From Nitrobacter sp. 62-23 (lineage in GTDB: Bacteria > Pseudomonadota > Alphaproteobacteria > Rhizobiales > Xanthobacteraceae), in the NCBI RefSeq assembly GCF_001897285.1, contig NZ_MKSM01000137.1, positions 1-64,000 on the forward strand: DNA of 64,000 nucleotides, given 5' to 3'. Positions 1 through 9,793 of this stretch are shown here, piece after piece; position 1 is the first letter of the stretch; the number at the start of each line of letters is the position of its first letter. A program made the position numbers and the translations under genes. The notes under the pieces were generated by a model. That model searched no databases and was not told where the DNA came from. It saw only the letters and a program-made list of their open reading frames with translations.

Positions 1-13
1 CCACAGGATTTTC

Positions 14-1243
14 ATGAGCAAGAAGGTGAAGAAGGTGGTGCTCGCCTATTCGGGCGGGCTCGACACCTCGATTATCTTGAAATGGTTGCAGACCACCTAT
101 GGCGCCGAGGTCGTGACCTTCACGGCCGATCTCGGTCAGGGCGAGGAACTTGAGCCGGCGCGCAAGAAGGCGCAGTTGCTCGGTATCAAGGACGAGAACA
201 TTTTCATCGAGGATTTGCGCGAGGAATTCGTCCGCGACTACGTGTTCCCGATGTTTCGCGCCAACGCGGTCTATGAGGGCCAGTATCTGCTGGGCACCTC
301 GATCGCGCGACCGCTGATTGCGAAAAAGCAGATCGAGATCGCCGAGAAAGTCGGGGCCGATGCGGTCGCGCACGGCGCGACAGGCAAGGGAAACGATCAG
401 GTCCGCTTCGAACTCGGCTATTACGCGCTGAAGCCCGACATCACCATCATCGCGCCGTGGCGCGAGTGGGACCTCCGTTCACGTGAGCAATTGATCGCGT
501 TCGCCGAGCAGTATCAGATCCCGATCGCCAAGGACAAGCGCGGCGAAGCGCCGTTCTCGGTCGACGCCAACCTTTTGCACGCCTCCAGCGAGGGCAAGGT
601 GCTGGAAGACCCGGCGCAGGAAGTGCCGGACTACGTGTATTCGCGCACCATCGATCCGCAGGCCGCGCCGGATCAGCCGACCTATATCACGATCGATTTC
701 GAGCAGGGCGATGCGGTCGCCATTGACGGCAACAGGATGTCTCCCGCGGCCTTGCTTGCGAAGCTGAACGAACTCGGCCGCGCCAACGGCATCGGCAGGC
801 TCGACCTGGTCGAGAACCGGTTCGTCGGCATGAAGTCACGCGGCATGTACGAGACGCCCGGCGGCACCATTCTTCTCGTCGCTCATCGCGGCATCGAGCA
901 GATCACGCTCGATCGCGGCGCTGCGCATCTGAAGGATGAGCTGATGCCGAAATATGCCGAGCTGATCTATAACGGCTTCTGGTTCTCCCCGGAGCGCGAA
1001 ATGCTGCAGGCCGCGATCGATCACAGCCAGCAATATGTCACCGGGCAGGTGCGGCTCAAGCTCTACAAGGGCAACGTCATCCTCGCCGGTCGCGATAGCA
1101 AATACTCGCTGTACGATCAGGACCTCGTCACCTTCGAGGAAGGGGCGGTGGCCTATGATCATCGCGACGCGGCCGGTTTCATCAAGCTCAACGCGCTGCG
1201 GCTGCGCACGCTCGGCCAGCGCAGGAAGAAGCTGGGGTTGTAG
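14..1243 (+). CDS. argG: Argininosuccinate synthase
   Basis: This cytoplasmic enzyme joins citrulline and aspartate with ATP to make argininosuccinate, the penultimate step of arginine synthesis. The 409-residue product is normal for the family. The ATP-pyrophosphatase loop AYSGGLDTS is at residues 11-19, and [13 protein letters not shown], which binds substrate, follows near residue 120. The ATG at 14 has an AGGA ribosome site six bases upstream. The gene stands alone and faces the OmpA-family gene, with the hairpin at 1287-1310 between the two stops. Identification is secure. Confidence 0.97.
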   Translation: MSKKVKKVVLAYSGGLDTSIILKWLQTTYGAEVVTFTADLGQGEELEPARKKAQLLGIKDENIFIEDLREEFVRDYVFPMFRANAVYEGQYLLGTSIARPLIAKKQIEIAEKVGADAVAHGATGKGNDQVRFELGYYALKPDITIIAPWREWDLRSREQLIAFAEQYQIPIAKDKRGEAPFSVDANLLHASSEGKVLEDPAQEVPDYVYSRTIDPQAAPDQPTYITIDFEQGDAVAIDGNRMSPAALLAKLNELGRANGIGRLDLVENRFVGMKSRGMYETPGGTILLVAHRGIEQITLDRGAAHLKDELMPKYAELIYNGFWFSPEREMLQAAIDHSQQYVTGQVRLKLYKGNVILAGRDSKYSLYDQDLVTFEEGAVAYDHRDAAGFIKLNALRLRTLGQRRKKLGL

Positions 1244-1281
1244 GGTTCGCGCCTGTGCCTGCGTATGACAGCGAACAATAA

Positions 1282-1310
1282 CAAAAATGGCCGGGATCGC
1301 TCCCGGCCAT
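1282..1310 (-). terminator. Rho-independent terminator of the OmpA-family gene
   Basis: Perfect 10-bp inverted repeat (1287-1296 and 1301-1310) with a TCGC loop. Read on the minus strand it is followed by a run of five T, so it ends the minus-strand OmpA-family gene that stops at 1332. On the plus strand there is no T run, so its use by argG is less certain. Confidence 0.75.
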
Positions 1311-1331
1311 TCGCATGTGTTGAACCGCGTA

Positions 1332-3212
1332 TCAGCGCGGCGGGGGTGGCGCGGCGGAGGCCGATCCGCCGTCCAGCAGCGGCGTAATGCGGCGCACGGT
1401 GACGCGCCGGTTCTCCCGCGAGGGACCGTCGGTCTGCACCTTCAGGCTCTGCTCGCCGTAGCCCTGCGTCACCAGGTTTTCGGGCGGCACCTGGAATCGC
1501 TGGGTCAGCAACTCGGCGGCAGATTGCGCGCGGCGGTCCGATAGCGACAGGTTGTCGACGTCGTTGCCAACCGCATCGGTATGACCCTCGATCAGGAACA
1601 CCTCGCTTGGGTTGCGGGTGATCGCGCGATTGATGCCGTCGCCGATCACCTGCAGTTTCGATGCCTGATCGGAAGAGATGTCCCACGATCCGGTCTCGAA
1701 GTTGATGGTGTCGAGATCGATGCTCGGCATCCGCGCGCGCACCATCGGGCTGTAGCGGACTTCATCGAGCGTATAGGCGCGCTCGATCGGCTCCACTGGC
1801 GGCGCCAGCAGCGTATCATAGATCACCTCCGGCGGCGCATCTTCGGCCTCGACGATGTAGCGGTCGCGCGGAATTGCGATGCGCGGTGGCGGCAGCGAGA
1901 CGAAGTAACCGCCGATCGCGCCGGCCACCGCGCCGGCGGCGAAGCCGGCCGCCCCGCCGTAGCCGCGGCGGTTGTCGATGATGATCACTTCGTGACCGCG
2001 CTGATCGCGGCGGATTCGCCGCAGCATCCGCCCGTCGCGGTCGTTGATCGTGATGATCTGCGTGCCGTCCGGCCGCGTCACCACGTTGCGGGTGTCGTTG
2101 CCGACCCGCTCCTGGCGGACATCGCGCGCGCCATAGCGGAAGCGATCTTCCTCGTTGTGCCGAATGAAAGACTGCCCGCTCGGGTCGCGCACGATGACAC
2201 GGCCCGGTTCGGTGATGATGGTGCGGCCGCCCTGTTCGGTCTGCCGCCGCTCGGAGCGGAACGCGTCGATGTTGTGCGGTCCCTGCCGTGCTGTGCCGGG
2301 CGCGATCGGTACCAATTCCTGCACCCCTGACGGTGGCGGCGGCAGCGGGGCCGTGACGGTAGGCGGTCCGTGACGGGAGACGGGCGTGCCGGGCGGCAGC
2401 GCCGTTCGGTTGCCAGGAGCGGAAGGCTGGTAGTCCGCCTTCGTTCCGTTCGGGGCTCCGGCCGGCGGCGTGGCGGCGGGCGGAGCCGGAGGGGCGGATG
2501 TCGCGCGGGGCGACGTCGGAGCCGCTGTCGGTGCTGCAGTCGGTGCTGCCGGCGTCGTGCCGGGCGCCGGGGCCGTTTGCGCGGGCGTTGCGCCGCCCGG
2601 TTGGCCTCCGCGGCCAGCCGGCGGGCCCCCGCGTCCACCGGGTCCGGTATGCTCGCGTCCAGGTCCACCACGGCCTCCCTCGCCGCGTCGCGCCGGGCTC
2701 GGCTCAGCGTTGGCAGGCGGCGCAGTTTGTGGTTGCGCGGTCGGAGCAGGCGTCGGCGCCGGTCTTGCTGCGGCCGGCGGCGGTGGCGCGTTTTTCGATG
2801 GAGACGGCGGCGCGGCGGCGGCTGGCGGCGCGGGAGACTTCGGGGCTGCTGGAGGCGTCGCAGGTGCGGCTCGCGGCTCGGCTGGAGGCGTTGCGTGTGA
2901 CGGTGGTGTCGCCGGCCTTGGCCGCTCGGCTGTCGGCGGGGCAGGCCGTGCTGCAGCAGGCGGCGGCGCCGCCGTTCTCGGCGGTTCTGCATGAGGCGGA
3001 GCGGGCCGCGCCGGCGCGCCGGGAGGGGCTTGATGATTCGGCGCGGCGTTCGGTGACTGACCTCTCCGCCTTCGCTCGCCCTCGCTCTGTTCGGCCGGCG
3101 CGGAAGCCTGCGCGAGTTGGACCGGCGCGGATTGCGCGTGTGACGGCGGCGGCGTCAACGACGCGACAGTGAGAGCCGACGTGGCCAGCAGCAGCAGGCG
3201 AAAGTTCGTCAT
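1332..3212 (-). CDS. Proline-rich OmpA-family outer membrane protein
   Basis: A 626-residue exported protein. Residues 1-26 form a signal peptide ending SHA. Residues 30 to about 290 are low-complexity Pro/Ala/Gly sequence, likely an extended spacer. A glycine-zipper segment (GAAGFAAGAVAGAIGG) precedes a C-terminal OmpA domain of about 110 residues that carries the peptidoglycan-binding signature GHTDAVG, then LSDRRAQSAAELL and a final NRRVTVR. Known OmpA domains bind peptidoglycan through these segments, so the protein probably tethers the outer membrane to the wall. The repetitive GC-rich middle generates many false reading frames on both strands. It is monocistronic with a terminator at 1287-1310. 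The exact role is unknown. Confidence 0.85.
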   Translation of the reverse strand: MTNFRLLLLATSALTVASLTPPPSHAQSAPVQLAQASAPAEQSEGERRRRGQSPNAAPNHQAPPGAPARPAPPHAEPPRTAAPPPAAARPAPPTAERPRPATPPSHATPPAEPRAAPATPPAAPKSPAPPAAAAPPSPSKNAPPPPAAARPAPTPAPTAQPQTAPPANAEPSPARRGEGGRGGPGREHTGPGGRGGPPAGRGGQPGGATPAQTAPAPGTTPAAPTAAPTAAPTSPRATSAPPAPPAATPPAGAPNGTKADYQPSAPGNRTALPPGTPVSRHGPPTVTAPLPPPPSGVQELVPIAPGTARQGPHNIDAFRSERRQTEQGGRTIITEPGRVIVRDPSGQSFIRHNEEDRFRYGARDVRQERVGNDTRNVVTRPDGTQIITINDRDGRMLRRIRRDQRGHEVIIIDNRRGYGGAAGFAAGAVAGAIGGYFVSLPPPRIAIPRDRYIVEAEDAPPEVIYDTLLAPPVEPIERAYTLDEVRYSPMVRARMPSIDLDTINFETGSWDISSDQASKLQVIGDGINRAITRNPSEVFLIEGHTDAVGNDVDNLSLSDRRAQSAAELLTQRFQVPPENLVTQGYGEQSLKVQTDGPSRENRRVTVRRITPLLDGGSASAAPPPPR

Positions 3213-3420
3213 GACAATCTTTCTTTATCCCAACAAAAATTTCGGCAACGAGCGCGAGCTTGCTGGCCGATGGTGACGGTGGCGTGATCAACGGATAGCG
3301 ATACGGCTGTAATGTGGCGGCGGTCGGCGGCGAAGGACGATTTATTTGTGGGCGCGCCTGATGAAAAGCGTCCGGAATTCATGTCGCATTCAGCTGCTAC
3401 GCCAGCGGCCTCGCGCGTTG

Positions 3421-3657
3421 CTACCTGAGCACATCGGTTGCAGGTGGTTGGGCGGGCGGAGCCGGGGGAGCCGGTGTCGGCAATTCCTCCGGCGTCTGGC
3501 CCGGCATTTCTCGCGGAGGCGGGGGTGGCGCGTCCGGCTCGTGCACTGGCGGGGGAATGTCGGGACCAGGCTGCGGACTTCCAGGCGGTGCTTCGCGCGG
3601 TGGCTCCGTCGGACGGCCCGGCTTGACGGGCGGCACTTCCGTCGGTTGAATATCCAT
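3421..3657 (-). CDS. Small proline-rich protein, probable stress-regulon member
   Basis: A 78-residue protein with no signal peptide or membrane segment. It is about one third proline (PTEPPREAPPGSP, PDAPPPPPREMPGQ) and strongly acidic/proline in bias. The ATG has a good ribosome site (GGTGGAG, 7 bases away). It is preceded by a leader of about 105 nt that holds a 25-bp tandem repeat and, upstream, a perfect EcfG-type promoter (3770-3794). I know no family for it. The competing frame on the same strand (3209-3736) lacks a comparable start signal and has an unbiased composition, so I prefer this one. Function is unknown; expression under general stress is an inference from the promoter. Confidence 0.6.
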   Translation of the reverse strand: MDIQPTEVPPVKPGRPTEPPREAPPGSPQPGPDIPPPVHEPDAPPPPPREMPGQTPEELPTPAPPAPPAQPPATDVLR

Positions 3658-3708
3658 CGCGTGTCTCCACCGAAGTTAACGTGTGGCAATAAGCCGATCC
3701 GCAATTTC

Positions 3709-3758
3709 CATGACCTTGGAGGATCGGGAATCTCATGACCTTGGAGGATCGGGAATCT
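3709..3758. repeat. 25-bp perfect tandem duplication in a leader
   Basis: Two identical, adjacent 25-bp copies (3709-3733 and 3734-3758) beginning CATGACCTTGGAGG on the plus strand. They lie between the EcfG-type promoter at 3770-3794 and the small proline-rich gene that it would serve. Read as RNA on the minus strand, each copy contains CCUCCA, which can pair with the UGGAG of that gene's ribosome site. Confidence 0.9.
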
Positions 3759-3769
3759 CTTGCGGACCT

Positions 3770-3794
3770 AACGGTTCATGCAGCGCGATGTTCC
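3770..3794 (-). promoter_or_regulatory. EcfG-type general stress promoter (perfect match)
   Basis: Minus strand: GGAAC at 3794-3790, a 16-bp spacer, then CGTT at 3773-3770. This is the known GGAAC-N16/17-CGTT consensus of EcfG sigma factors. It points at the small proline-rich gene that starts at 3657. Confidence 0.7.
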
Positions 3795-3853
3795 CTTAGC
3801 CGCTGTCTCGTCGCGGAGCGGGACGTCGTGGAACTTGAGGTGAGGGGCTTCGC

Positions 3854-4282
3854 ATGAAATTCATTTCACCGGCTGCGGTCGCGGTGTTGGCCATGGTCGC
3901 GAACAGCGTGGCTCATGCGGGCGGCTGCGCATCCGAGATCAGCGCCTATCGCCGCGCCCATGGACTGACAGCCGTTCGCGCCGATGCAGCACTCGATCGG
4001 ATCGCGCGACAACAAGCCGCGGCGATGGCGCGGGCGGAAACGATCAGCCACGACGTGAATGGCAATTTCTTCGTCCGGATCGCGCCGGTCCATCGACGGC
4101 TGGCGGCCGAGAATGTCGCGGCCGGTTTTCTCACTTGCGCCGAAACGATCAGGCAATGGGCCGAGAGCAGCGGACATCGCGCCAATCTTCAGATGCCGGG
4201 CGCGCGGCGTGTCGGCGTCGCATCGGTTGCAAAGCCGTCATCGCCCTATCGGCGCTTCTGGGCCATGGTGATCACGGATTGA
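3854..4282 (+). CDS. Exported CAP/SCP-like domain protein
   Basis: A 142-residue protein with a signal peptide (residues 1-22, ending AHA). A compact CAP (cysteine-rich secretory, SCP/PR-1-like) domain fills the rest. It shows the family hallmarks of an early helix with YRRAHGL, the SHDVNGNFFVR region, the segment AAENVAAGF, and RQWAESSGHRANL with the conserved HRANL. Bacterial CAP proteins are periplasmic or secreted with largely unknown roles. The window has a second family member at 48638. The gene is isolated between two minus-strand genes. Family assignment is firm; function is not known. Confidence 0.85.
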   Translation: MKFISPAAVAVLAMVANSVAHAGGCASEISAYRRAHGLTAVRADAALDRIARQQAAAMARAETISHDVNGNFFVRIAPVHRRLAAENVAAGFLTCAETIRQWAESSGHRANLQMPGARRVGVASVAKPSSPYRRFWAMVITD

Positions 4283-4315
4283 GGTGATGCGCGCGGCTCG
4301 TTATCGCGCTGCCTA

Positions 4316-5098
4316 TCACATCTGCCGCTCGACCAGCTTCAGCTTCAGCATGGCGATGGCCTCCGCCGGGTTCAGGTTCTTCGGACAGGCCTTGGTGCAA
4401 TTCAGGATGGTGTGGCAACGATAGAGCCGGAACGGATCCTCGAGGTAGTCGAGGCGCTCGCCGGTGGCTTCGTCGCGCGAATCGCTAACCCATCGCGCCG
4501 CCTGCAGCAGCGCGGCGGGGCCGAGAAAGCGGTCGCTGTTCCACCAGTAGCTCGGACAAGCCGTCGAACAGCAGGCGCACAGGATGCACTCGTAGAGGCC
4601 GTCGAGCTTTTCGCGGTCGTCGCGGCTCTGCCGCCATTCCTTCTGCGGCGTCGGCGTCGTGGTCTTCAGCCATGGTTCGATTGAGGCGTATTGCGCGTAA
4701 AAATTCGTCAAGTCCGGCACGAGGTCCTTCACCACGGGCTGGTGCGGCAGCGGACTAACCTTCACCGCGTCGGCGGCGACGTCGTGCATCGATTTGGTGC
4801 AGGCCAGCGTATTCTGGCCGTTGATGTTCATGGCGCAGGAGCCGCACACGCCCTCGCGGCAGGAGCGGCGGAAGGTCAGGGTCGGATCGATATGGTCCTT
4901 GATCCAGATCAGGCCGTCGAGCACCCTCGGGCCGCACTCGTTGACGTCGACGTAAAAGGTGTCGATGCTGGGATTGCTGTCATCGTCTGGATTCCAGCGG
5001 TAGACCTTGAATTCGCGCGTTTCGGTCGCGCCTTCCGGCTTCGGCCAGGTCTTGCCGCCGGTCACCTTTGAGTTTCTCGGAAGCGCGAATTTAACCAT
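4316..5098 (-). CDS. sdhB: Succinate dehydrogenase iron-sulfur subunit
   Basis: SdhB carries electrons from the flavoprotein to ubiquinone in TCA-cycle complex II, on the inner face of the membrane. All cluster ligands are visible in the 260 residues: the [2Fe-2S] motif CREGVCGSC followed by a fourth Cys, the [4Fe-4S] motif [12 protein letters not shown], and the [3Fe-4S] set [17 protein letters not shown]. It is the last gene of sdhCDAB. A gap of 178 bp with a palindromic repeat separates it from sdhA, more than usual in this operon. Secure. Confidence 0.97.
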   Translation of the reverse strand: MVKFALPRNSKVTGGKTWPKPEGATETREFKVYRWNPDDDSNPSIDTFYVDVNECGPRVLDGLIWIKDHIDPTLTFRRSCREGVCGSCAMNINGQNTLACTKSMHDVAADAVKVSPLPHQPVVKDLVPDLTNFYAQYASIEPWLKTTTPTPQKEWRQSRDDREKLDGLYECILCACCSTACPSYWWNSDRFLGPAALLQAARWVSDSRDEATGERLDYLEDPFRLYRCHTILNCTKACPKNLNPAEAIAMLKLKLVERQM

Positions 5099-5200
5099 CG
5101 GTCTGGTCCCACCTTTTCGTCATTCCGGAATGCGTTCGGGGCGGCGATAGCCGGCCGGATGCAGGTCCGAAACCCATACTCTACTCTTCACCCGGTCCAC

Positions 5201-5242
5201 GGATTCCGGGTTCGCTCGCTTTTGCTCGCGTCCCGGAAGTCC
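5201..5242. repeat. Imperfect palindrome between sdhA and sdhB
   Basis: Arms GGATTCCGGG and CCCGGAAGTCC flank a spacer of about 20 bp rich in TCGC/GCTCGC. A related string (GCGCGAACCCGGAATCC) occurs at 13331-13350 upstream of leuB. It resembles short dispersed palindromes common between genes in Bradyrhizobiaceae. Confidence 0.5.
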
Positions 5243-5276
5243 GGCCTGTGAAAGTTCTGTCTCAAATTTTTGTCTC

Positions 5277-7097
5277 TCAATATACCCGCGCTTTCGGCGG
5301 GATATACTGAACGTCGTTGGTCATCGTGAAATCGTGCACCGGGCGATAATCGATCGTGGTGATGCCGCGATCGCCCAGTCGCGCCAGCGAATGCTTCATC
5401 CAGTTCTGATCGTCGCGGTTGGGGTAATCCTCGCGCGCATGGGCGCCGCGGCTTTCGGTCCGGTTGGCGGCGCATTCCATCGTCACCACCGCCTGGGAGA
5501 TGAGATTGTCGTATTCCATCGTCTCCACCAGGTCCGTGTTCCACACCAGCGAGCGATCGAACACGGCGATGTCGGCGATCCCGTCATAAACCTTGTGAAT
5601 CAGTTTCTGACCTTCGGTCAGGACGTCACGGGTACGGAAAACCGCGCAGTTGGCCTGCATCACCCGCTGCATGCTCTCGCGCAGCCTCGCGGTCGGCGTG
5701 CCGCCGGACGCGTAACGGAATTTGTCGAGGCGGCCGAGCGCCATCTCGCTGGAGTTTGCGGGAAGATCCGGCTGCTCGGCGCCGGCGGTGAGCTTCTCGG
5801 CGCAGCGCTGGGCGGCGGCGCGGCCGAACACCACGAGGTCGATCAGCGAATTGGAGCCGAGGCGGTTGGCGCCATGCACGGAGACGCAGGCGGCTTCGCC
5901 CACCGCCATTAGCCCCGGCACGACCGCATTGTCGTCGCCGGTCTTCTTTGTGACGACTTCGCCATGAAAGTTGGTGGGGATGCCGCCCATGTTGTAGTGC
6001 ACGGTCGGCAGGATCGGTATCGGCTCCCGGGTGACGTCGACGCCGGCGAATATCTTTACCGACTCCGAGATGCCGGGCAGCCGCTCGTGCAACACCTTGG
6101 GGTCGAGATGGTCGAGATGCAGGAAGATATGGTCTTTCTTCTTGCCGACGCCGCGGCCTTCGCGAAGTTCGATCGTCATCGCGCGCGAGACCACGTCGCG
6201 CGAGGCGAGGTCCTTGGCGGAGGGCGCATAGCGTTCCATGAAACGCTCGCCCTCGGCGTTGACGAGATAGCCGCCTTCGCCGCGCGCGCCTTCCGTGACG
6301 AGGCAGCCCGAACCGTAGATGCCGGTCGGGTGGAACTGGACGAACTCCATATCCTGGAGCGGCAGCCCTGCGCGCAGCGCCATGCCGCCGCCGTCGCCGG
6401 TACAGATGTGCGCCGAGGTGCAGGAGGCGTAGGCGCGTCCGTAGCCGCCGGTGGCGAGGATGGTGGTTTGGGCGCGGAAGCGGTGCAGGGTGCCATCGTC
6501 GAGCTTCAGCGCGATCACGCCGCGGCAGACGCCCTGATCGTCCATGATGAGGTCGATGGCGAAGAACTCGATGAAGAATTCCGCGGCGTGGCGTAGCGCC
6601 TGGCCATACATCGTGTGCAGCATCGCATGGCCGGTGCGGTCGGCAGCAGCGCAGGTGCGCTGGGCCTGGCTCTTGCCGTAATCGATGGTCATGCCGCCGA
6701 ACGAGCGCTGGTATATTTTACCGTCTTCGGTGCGCGAGAACGGCACGCCCCAATGCTCGAGTTCGTAGACCGCCTCCGGCGCGTTGCGCACCATGTATTC
6801 GATGCAGTCCTGATCGCCGAGCCAGTCCGATCCCTTGACGGTATCGTACATGTGCCAGCGCCAGTCGTCCTTGTGCATGTTGCCGAGCGAGGCGGAGATG
6901 CCGCCCTGCGCCGCAACGGTGTGCGAACGGGTGGGAAATACCTTGGTGATGCAGGCGGTGCGCAGGCCGGCCTCGCCGCAACCCACGACGGCCCGCAGGC
7001 CGGCTCCGCCGGCGCCGACGACGACGACGTCATAAGTGTGGTCTTCGATGGGATAGGCCTTGCCGTTGGCGGCCGCCGCGCTGCCGTTTCCGGCCAT
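5277..7097 (-). CDS. sdhA: Succinate dehydrogenase flavoprotein subunit
   Basis: SdhA oxidises succinate to fumarate with covalently bound FAD. The 606 residues show the dinucleotide-binding [11 protein letters not shown] near residue 27, the SHTVAAQGG segment with the His that carries FAD, the catalytic-site stretch [11 protein letters not shown] followed by EGARGEGG, and the C-terminal [14 protein letters not shown]. It lies in sdhC-sdhD-sdhA-sdhB order with 3 bp between it and sdhD, so it is co-transcribed. Secure. Confidence 0.97.
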   Translation of the reverse strand: MAGNGSAAAANGKAYPIEDHTYDVVVVGAGGAGLRAVVGCGEAGLRTACITKVFPTRSHTVAAQGGISASLGNMHKDDWRWHMYDTVKGSDWLGDQDCIEYMVRNAPEAVYELEHWGVPFSRTEDGKIYQRSFGGMTIDYGKSQAQRTCAAADRTGHAMLHTMYGQALRHAAEFFIEFFAIDLIMDDQGVCRGVIALKLDDGTLHRFRAQTTILATGGYGRAYASCTSAHICTGDGGGMALRAGLPLQDMEFVQFHPTGIYGSGCLVTEGARGEGGYLVNAEGERFMERYAPSAKDLASRDVVSRAMTIELREGRGVGKKKDHIFLHLDHLDPKVLHERLPGISESVKIFAGVDVTREPIPILPTVHYNMGGIPTNFHGEVVTKKTGDDNAVVPGLMAVGEAACVSVHGANRLGSNSLIDLVVFGRAAAQRCAEKLTAGAEQPDLPANSSEMALGRLDKFRYASGGTPTARLRESMQRVMQANCAVFRTRDVLTEGQKLIHKVYDGIADIAVFDRSLVWNTDLVETMEYDNLISQAVVTMECAANRTESRGAHAREDYPNRDDQNWMKHSLARLGDRGITTIDYRPVHDFTMTNDVQYIPPKARVY

Positions 7098-7100
7098 GCA

Positions 7101-7508
7101 CTACACTCCGGATGACAGTTTGAAGATGGCATAAGTGGCGGCGAGCGCCAGTGTGACGGAGAAGAAATTGTTGGCCATGATCGACATCAGCTTGATCTTC
7201 TCGTCGTGCACGTAATCTTCGATGATCACCTGCATTCCGATCTTCATGTGCCAGATGCTGGCGATGACGAACAGCAGCATGATGATGGCGATCGGCGGCG
7301 AGCCGAGAATCTGCGCCGCGCCGGCCTGGTTGCGGCCGAGCAGGATCATCATGACCACGACCATCGGCACGATCAGCAGGACCATGGCGACCGCGGTCAC
7401 GCGCTGCCGCCAGAAGTCCTTGGTTCCGGAATGGGCGGCGCCGAGGTTGCGAACCCGTCCCAGCGGCGTCCGCATCGACTTCGGACGGGAAAGCGGCTGC
7501 ATGGTCAT
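7101..7508 (-). CDS. sdhD: Succinate dehydrogenase membrane anchor
   Basis: A 135-residue membrane anchor that with SdhC binds haem b and ubiquinone. It has three hydrophobic helices (TAVAMVLLIVPMVVVMM, IAIIMLLFVIASIWHM with the haem-region His, and MANNFFSVTLALAATYAIF) and the conserved DYVHDEKIK loop. The ATG at 7508 overlaps the sdhC stop as ATGA, which decides the start over a longer frame reaching 7592. An in-frame ATG at 7502 is a possible alternative. Confidence 0.93.
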   Translation of the reverse strand: MTMQPLSRPKSMRTPLGRVRNLGAAHSGTKDFWRQRVTAVAMVLLIVPMVVVMMILLGRNQAGAAQILGSPPIAIIMLLFVIASIWHMKIGMQVIIEDYVHDEKIKLMSIMANNFFSVTLALAATYAIFKLSSGV

Positions 7509-7903
7509 CGTCCGCCTCCGATCGCATAGGCCACGATCCACAGCAGCACCGTGAGCAGGATGCCGCCGATCAGCGTTGCCCGGGTGAGCCATTCCCGCTC
7601 AGCGGGCTTGAATCCATAACCGAGATCCCAGACCAGGTGCCGAACGCCGCTCAGCATGTGGTGCATCAGCGCCCATGTGTATCCGAATGCGATCAGCTGG
7701 CCGATCCAACTCGCGGTGAACGACTGGACCGCAGCGTAGGCGCCGGGCCCGGATGACACCGCAAACAGCCACCAGACCAGGAGCAGGGTTCCGAAATAGA
7801 GCGCCATGCCGGTCGCGCGGTGGACGATGGACAATGTCATCGTCAGGGTCCAGCGGTAAATTTGTATGTGCGGCGAAAGCGGACGTTCGATTCTGATAGT
7901 CAT
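7505..7903 (-). CDS. sdhC: Succinate dehydrogenase cytochrome b556 subunit
   Basis: First gene of the sdhCDAB operon, 132 residues. The N-terminal RPLSPHIQIYRW is the family signature, followed by SIVHRATG (quinone site) and ALMHHMLSGVRHLVWD, which contains the axial haem histidine. Three membrane helices are visible. I start at the ATG at 7903, which has GAAGG five bases upstream, rather than at 7963, because the extra 20 residues are unlike the family. The 215 bp upstream, shared with the matB remnant, should hold the operon promoter; I could not identify it. Confidence 0.94.
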   Translation of the reverse strand: MTIRIERPLSPHIQIYRWTLTMTLSIVHRATGMALYFGTLLLVWWLFAVSSGPGAYAAVQSFTASWIGQLIAFGYTWALMHHMLSGVRHLVWDLGYGFKPAEREWLTRATLIGGILLTVLLWIVAYAIGGGR

Positions 7904-8118
7904 CGATGCCTTCGCTGGTTGCGGGCGCGCGGCGCCACCCGGTTGGGATTCCGCGACAAGCAATTCTGCACATATACTTATGGAGTCAAAACAGCCTGCG
8001 CAACGCTCAAATCGCTATTTGCGAATGGCAGTTCAGGGCTAGCGCATTCACTTTTCCTTAACATACCCCGCAGTGGACCGGATCCTGAAGCGCGATTCAT
8101 GGCTGCTCCGGGCTAACT

Positions 8119-9629
8119 TCACTCATAGAGATCAGCATAGGTGTCGCGCAGGATATTCTTCTGCACCTTGCCCATGGCGTTGCGGGGCAGCTCGTCAATG
8201 AAGATCACGCGCTTCGGCATCTTGAATTTGGCCACCCGCTGCTCAAGCGCGCCAAGCACCCCGGCCTCGGTCACCTCGATGCCCTTGTCGCGGACCACGA
8301 GAGCGGTGACGCCCTCGCCGAAGTCCGGGTGCGGCACGCCGATGACGGCGGTCTCGACCACGCCCGGCAGCGCGTCGATCTCGCTCTCGATTTCCTTCGG
8401 GTAGACGTTGAGGCCGCCCGATATCACGAGGTCGGTGCCGCGGCCGAGAATGTGTACGTAATCCTGCTCGTCCATTTTGCCGAGGTCGCCGGTGATGAAG
8501 AAGCCGTCGGGGCGAAACTCCGCCGTGGTCTTCTCCGGCATCCGCCAATAGCCCTTGAACACATTTGGGCCCTTGACCTCAATCATGCCGATAGCCTCGC
8601 GCGGCAGTTCCCTGCCGGTTTCGGGATCGGCGATGCGGACGCAGACGCCGGGCAGGGGAAGCCCCACAGCGCCGGGAACGCGATCGCCGTCATAGGGGTT
8701 CGACGTGTTCATGCCGGTCTCGGTCATGCCATAGCGTTCCAGCACGGCGTGACCGGTACGGGCCGACCATTCGCGGTTCGTGTCGGCGAGCAGCGGCGCC
8801 GAGCCGGAGATGAACAGCCGCATGTGGCTGGTCGATTCATGCGTCAGTGCCGGATTTTGCAGCAGGCGTGTGTAGAACGTCGGCACGCCCATCAGCACCG
8901 TGGCGCGCGCCATCAGTTCGATGACGAGGCCGGGCTCGAACTTCGGCAGGAAGATCATCGAGGCGCGCGCCAGCAGCGTGACATTGCTCGCCACGAACAG
9001 TCCGTGTGTGTGATAGATCGGCAGCGCGTGGATCAGCACGTCCTGGTCGGTGAAGCGCCAGCAGTCGACGAGGCTGGAGCGTTCGATGCCAGATTGTCGT
9101 GGGTCAGCATCGCGCCTTTGGAGCGTCCGGTGGTGCCGGAGGTGTAGAGAATCGCCGCAAGGTCATCTCGGGCCCGCGCGACCGTGATGTATTCGGGCCG
9201 TGCCGCCATTGCGGCTTCCGTCAGCGATCCTTTTCCATTGGCGTCAAGCGTTTCGACCCTGGCGCCGACCTTCGCCGTGATCGCCGCGAGGTCTTCCGCT
9301 TTCGACGGATCGCAGACCACTAGCGACGGCTCGGCGTCGGTGATGAAATAGTCGAGTTCGTTGAGGGTGTAGGCCGGGTTGAGCGGCAAATAGACCGCCC
9401 CGGCGCGCAACGCCGCAAGATAGAGCGCGAGATTCGGTACCGACTTTTCGACCTGAACGGCGACGCGGTCGCCCGGATTGAGGCCGCGCGCCGCCAGCAC
9501 GTTGGCCAGCCGCCCCGAAAACGCGATCAGATCGCCATAGGTGATGCGGCGGCCGTCCGGCGTTTCGATCGCGAGCCGGTCTGCGTCGTCGAGATCGTCG
9601 AACAGGCGCGAAAACAGGTTGGCGGTCAT
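8119..9629 (-). pseudogene. matB: Malonyl-CoA synthetase, broken by one missing base
   Basis: MatB makes malonyl-CoA from malonate, CoA and ATP. Two adjoining minus-strand frames together give the whole protein. The upstream one begins at the ATG at 9629 (AGGA ribosome site) and carries the phosphate loop YTSGTTGRSKGAM; it runs into a missense tail after LASNA and stops near 9033. The downstream frame resumes with SLVDCWRF before LIHALPIYHTHG and continues to the C-terminal catalytic-lysine region PRNAMGKVQKNIL. The break is at 9075-9083. The span is 1511 bp, one base short of 504 codons, matching the 503-residue MatB known from Rhodopseudomonas. This is either a recent loss of function or a sequencing error. 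No other lesion is seen. Confidence 0.88.
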
Positions 9630-9793
9630 GGCGGAGTTCCTGCTGGCTTTGATCCCGTCGGCCTGATCGCTAAGTTGTGACGCGTTGGTGTCTCGATCCG
9701 GTGATATTCGGCGATGCCGCAACCAATACCGGCATACAATATCTATACATCTTCCTCATGCGCCACTGACGGCCGACGGACGTGGATTTTCTC

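Noticed and set aside
2078-3291. Several alternative frames in the OmpA-family gene region
   Set aside because: All are Arg/Ala/Gly-rich readings of the proline-rich repeat; only the 1332-3212 frame has a signal peptide and a domain.
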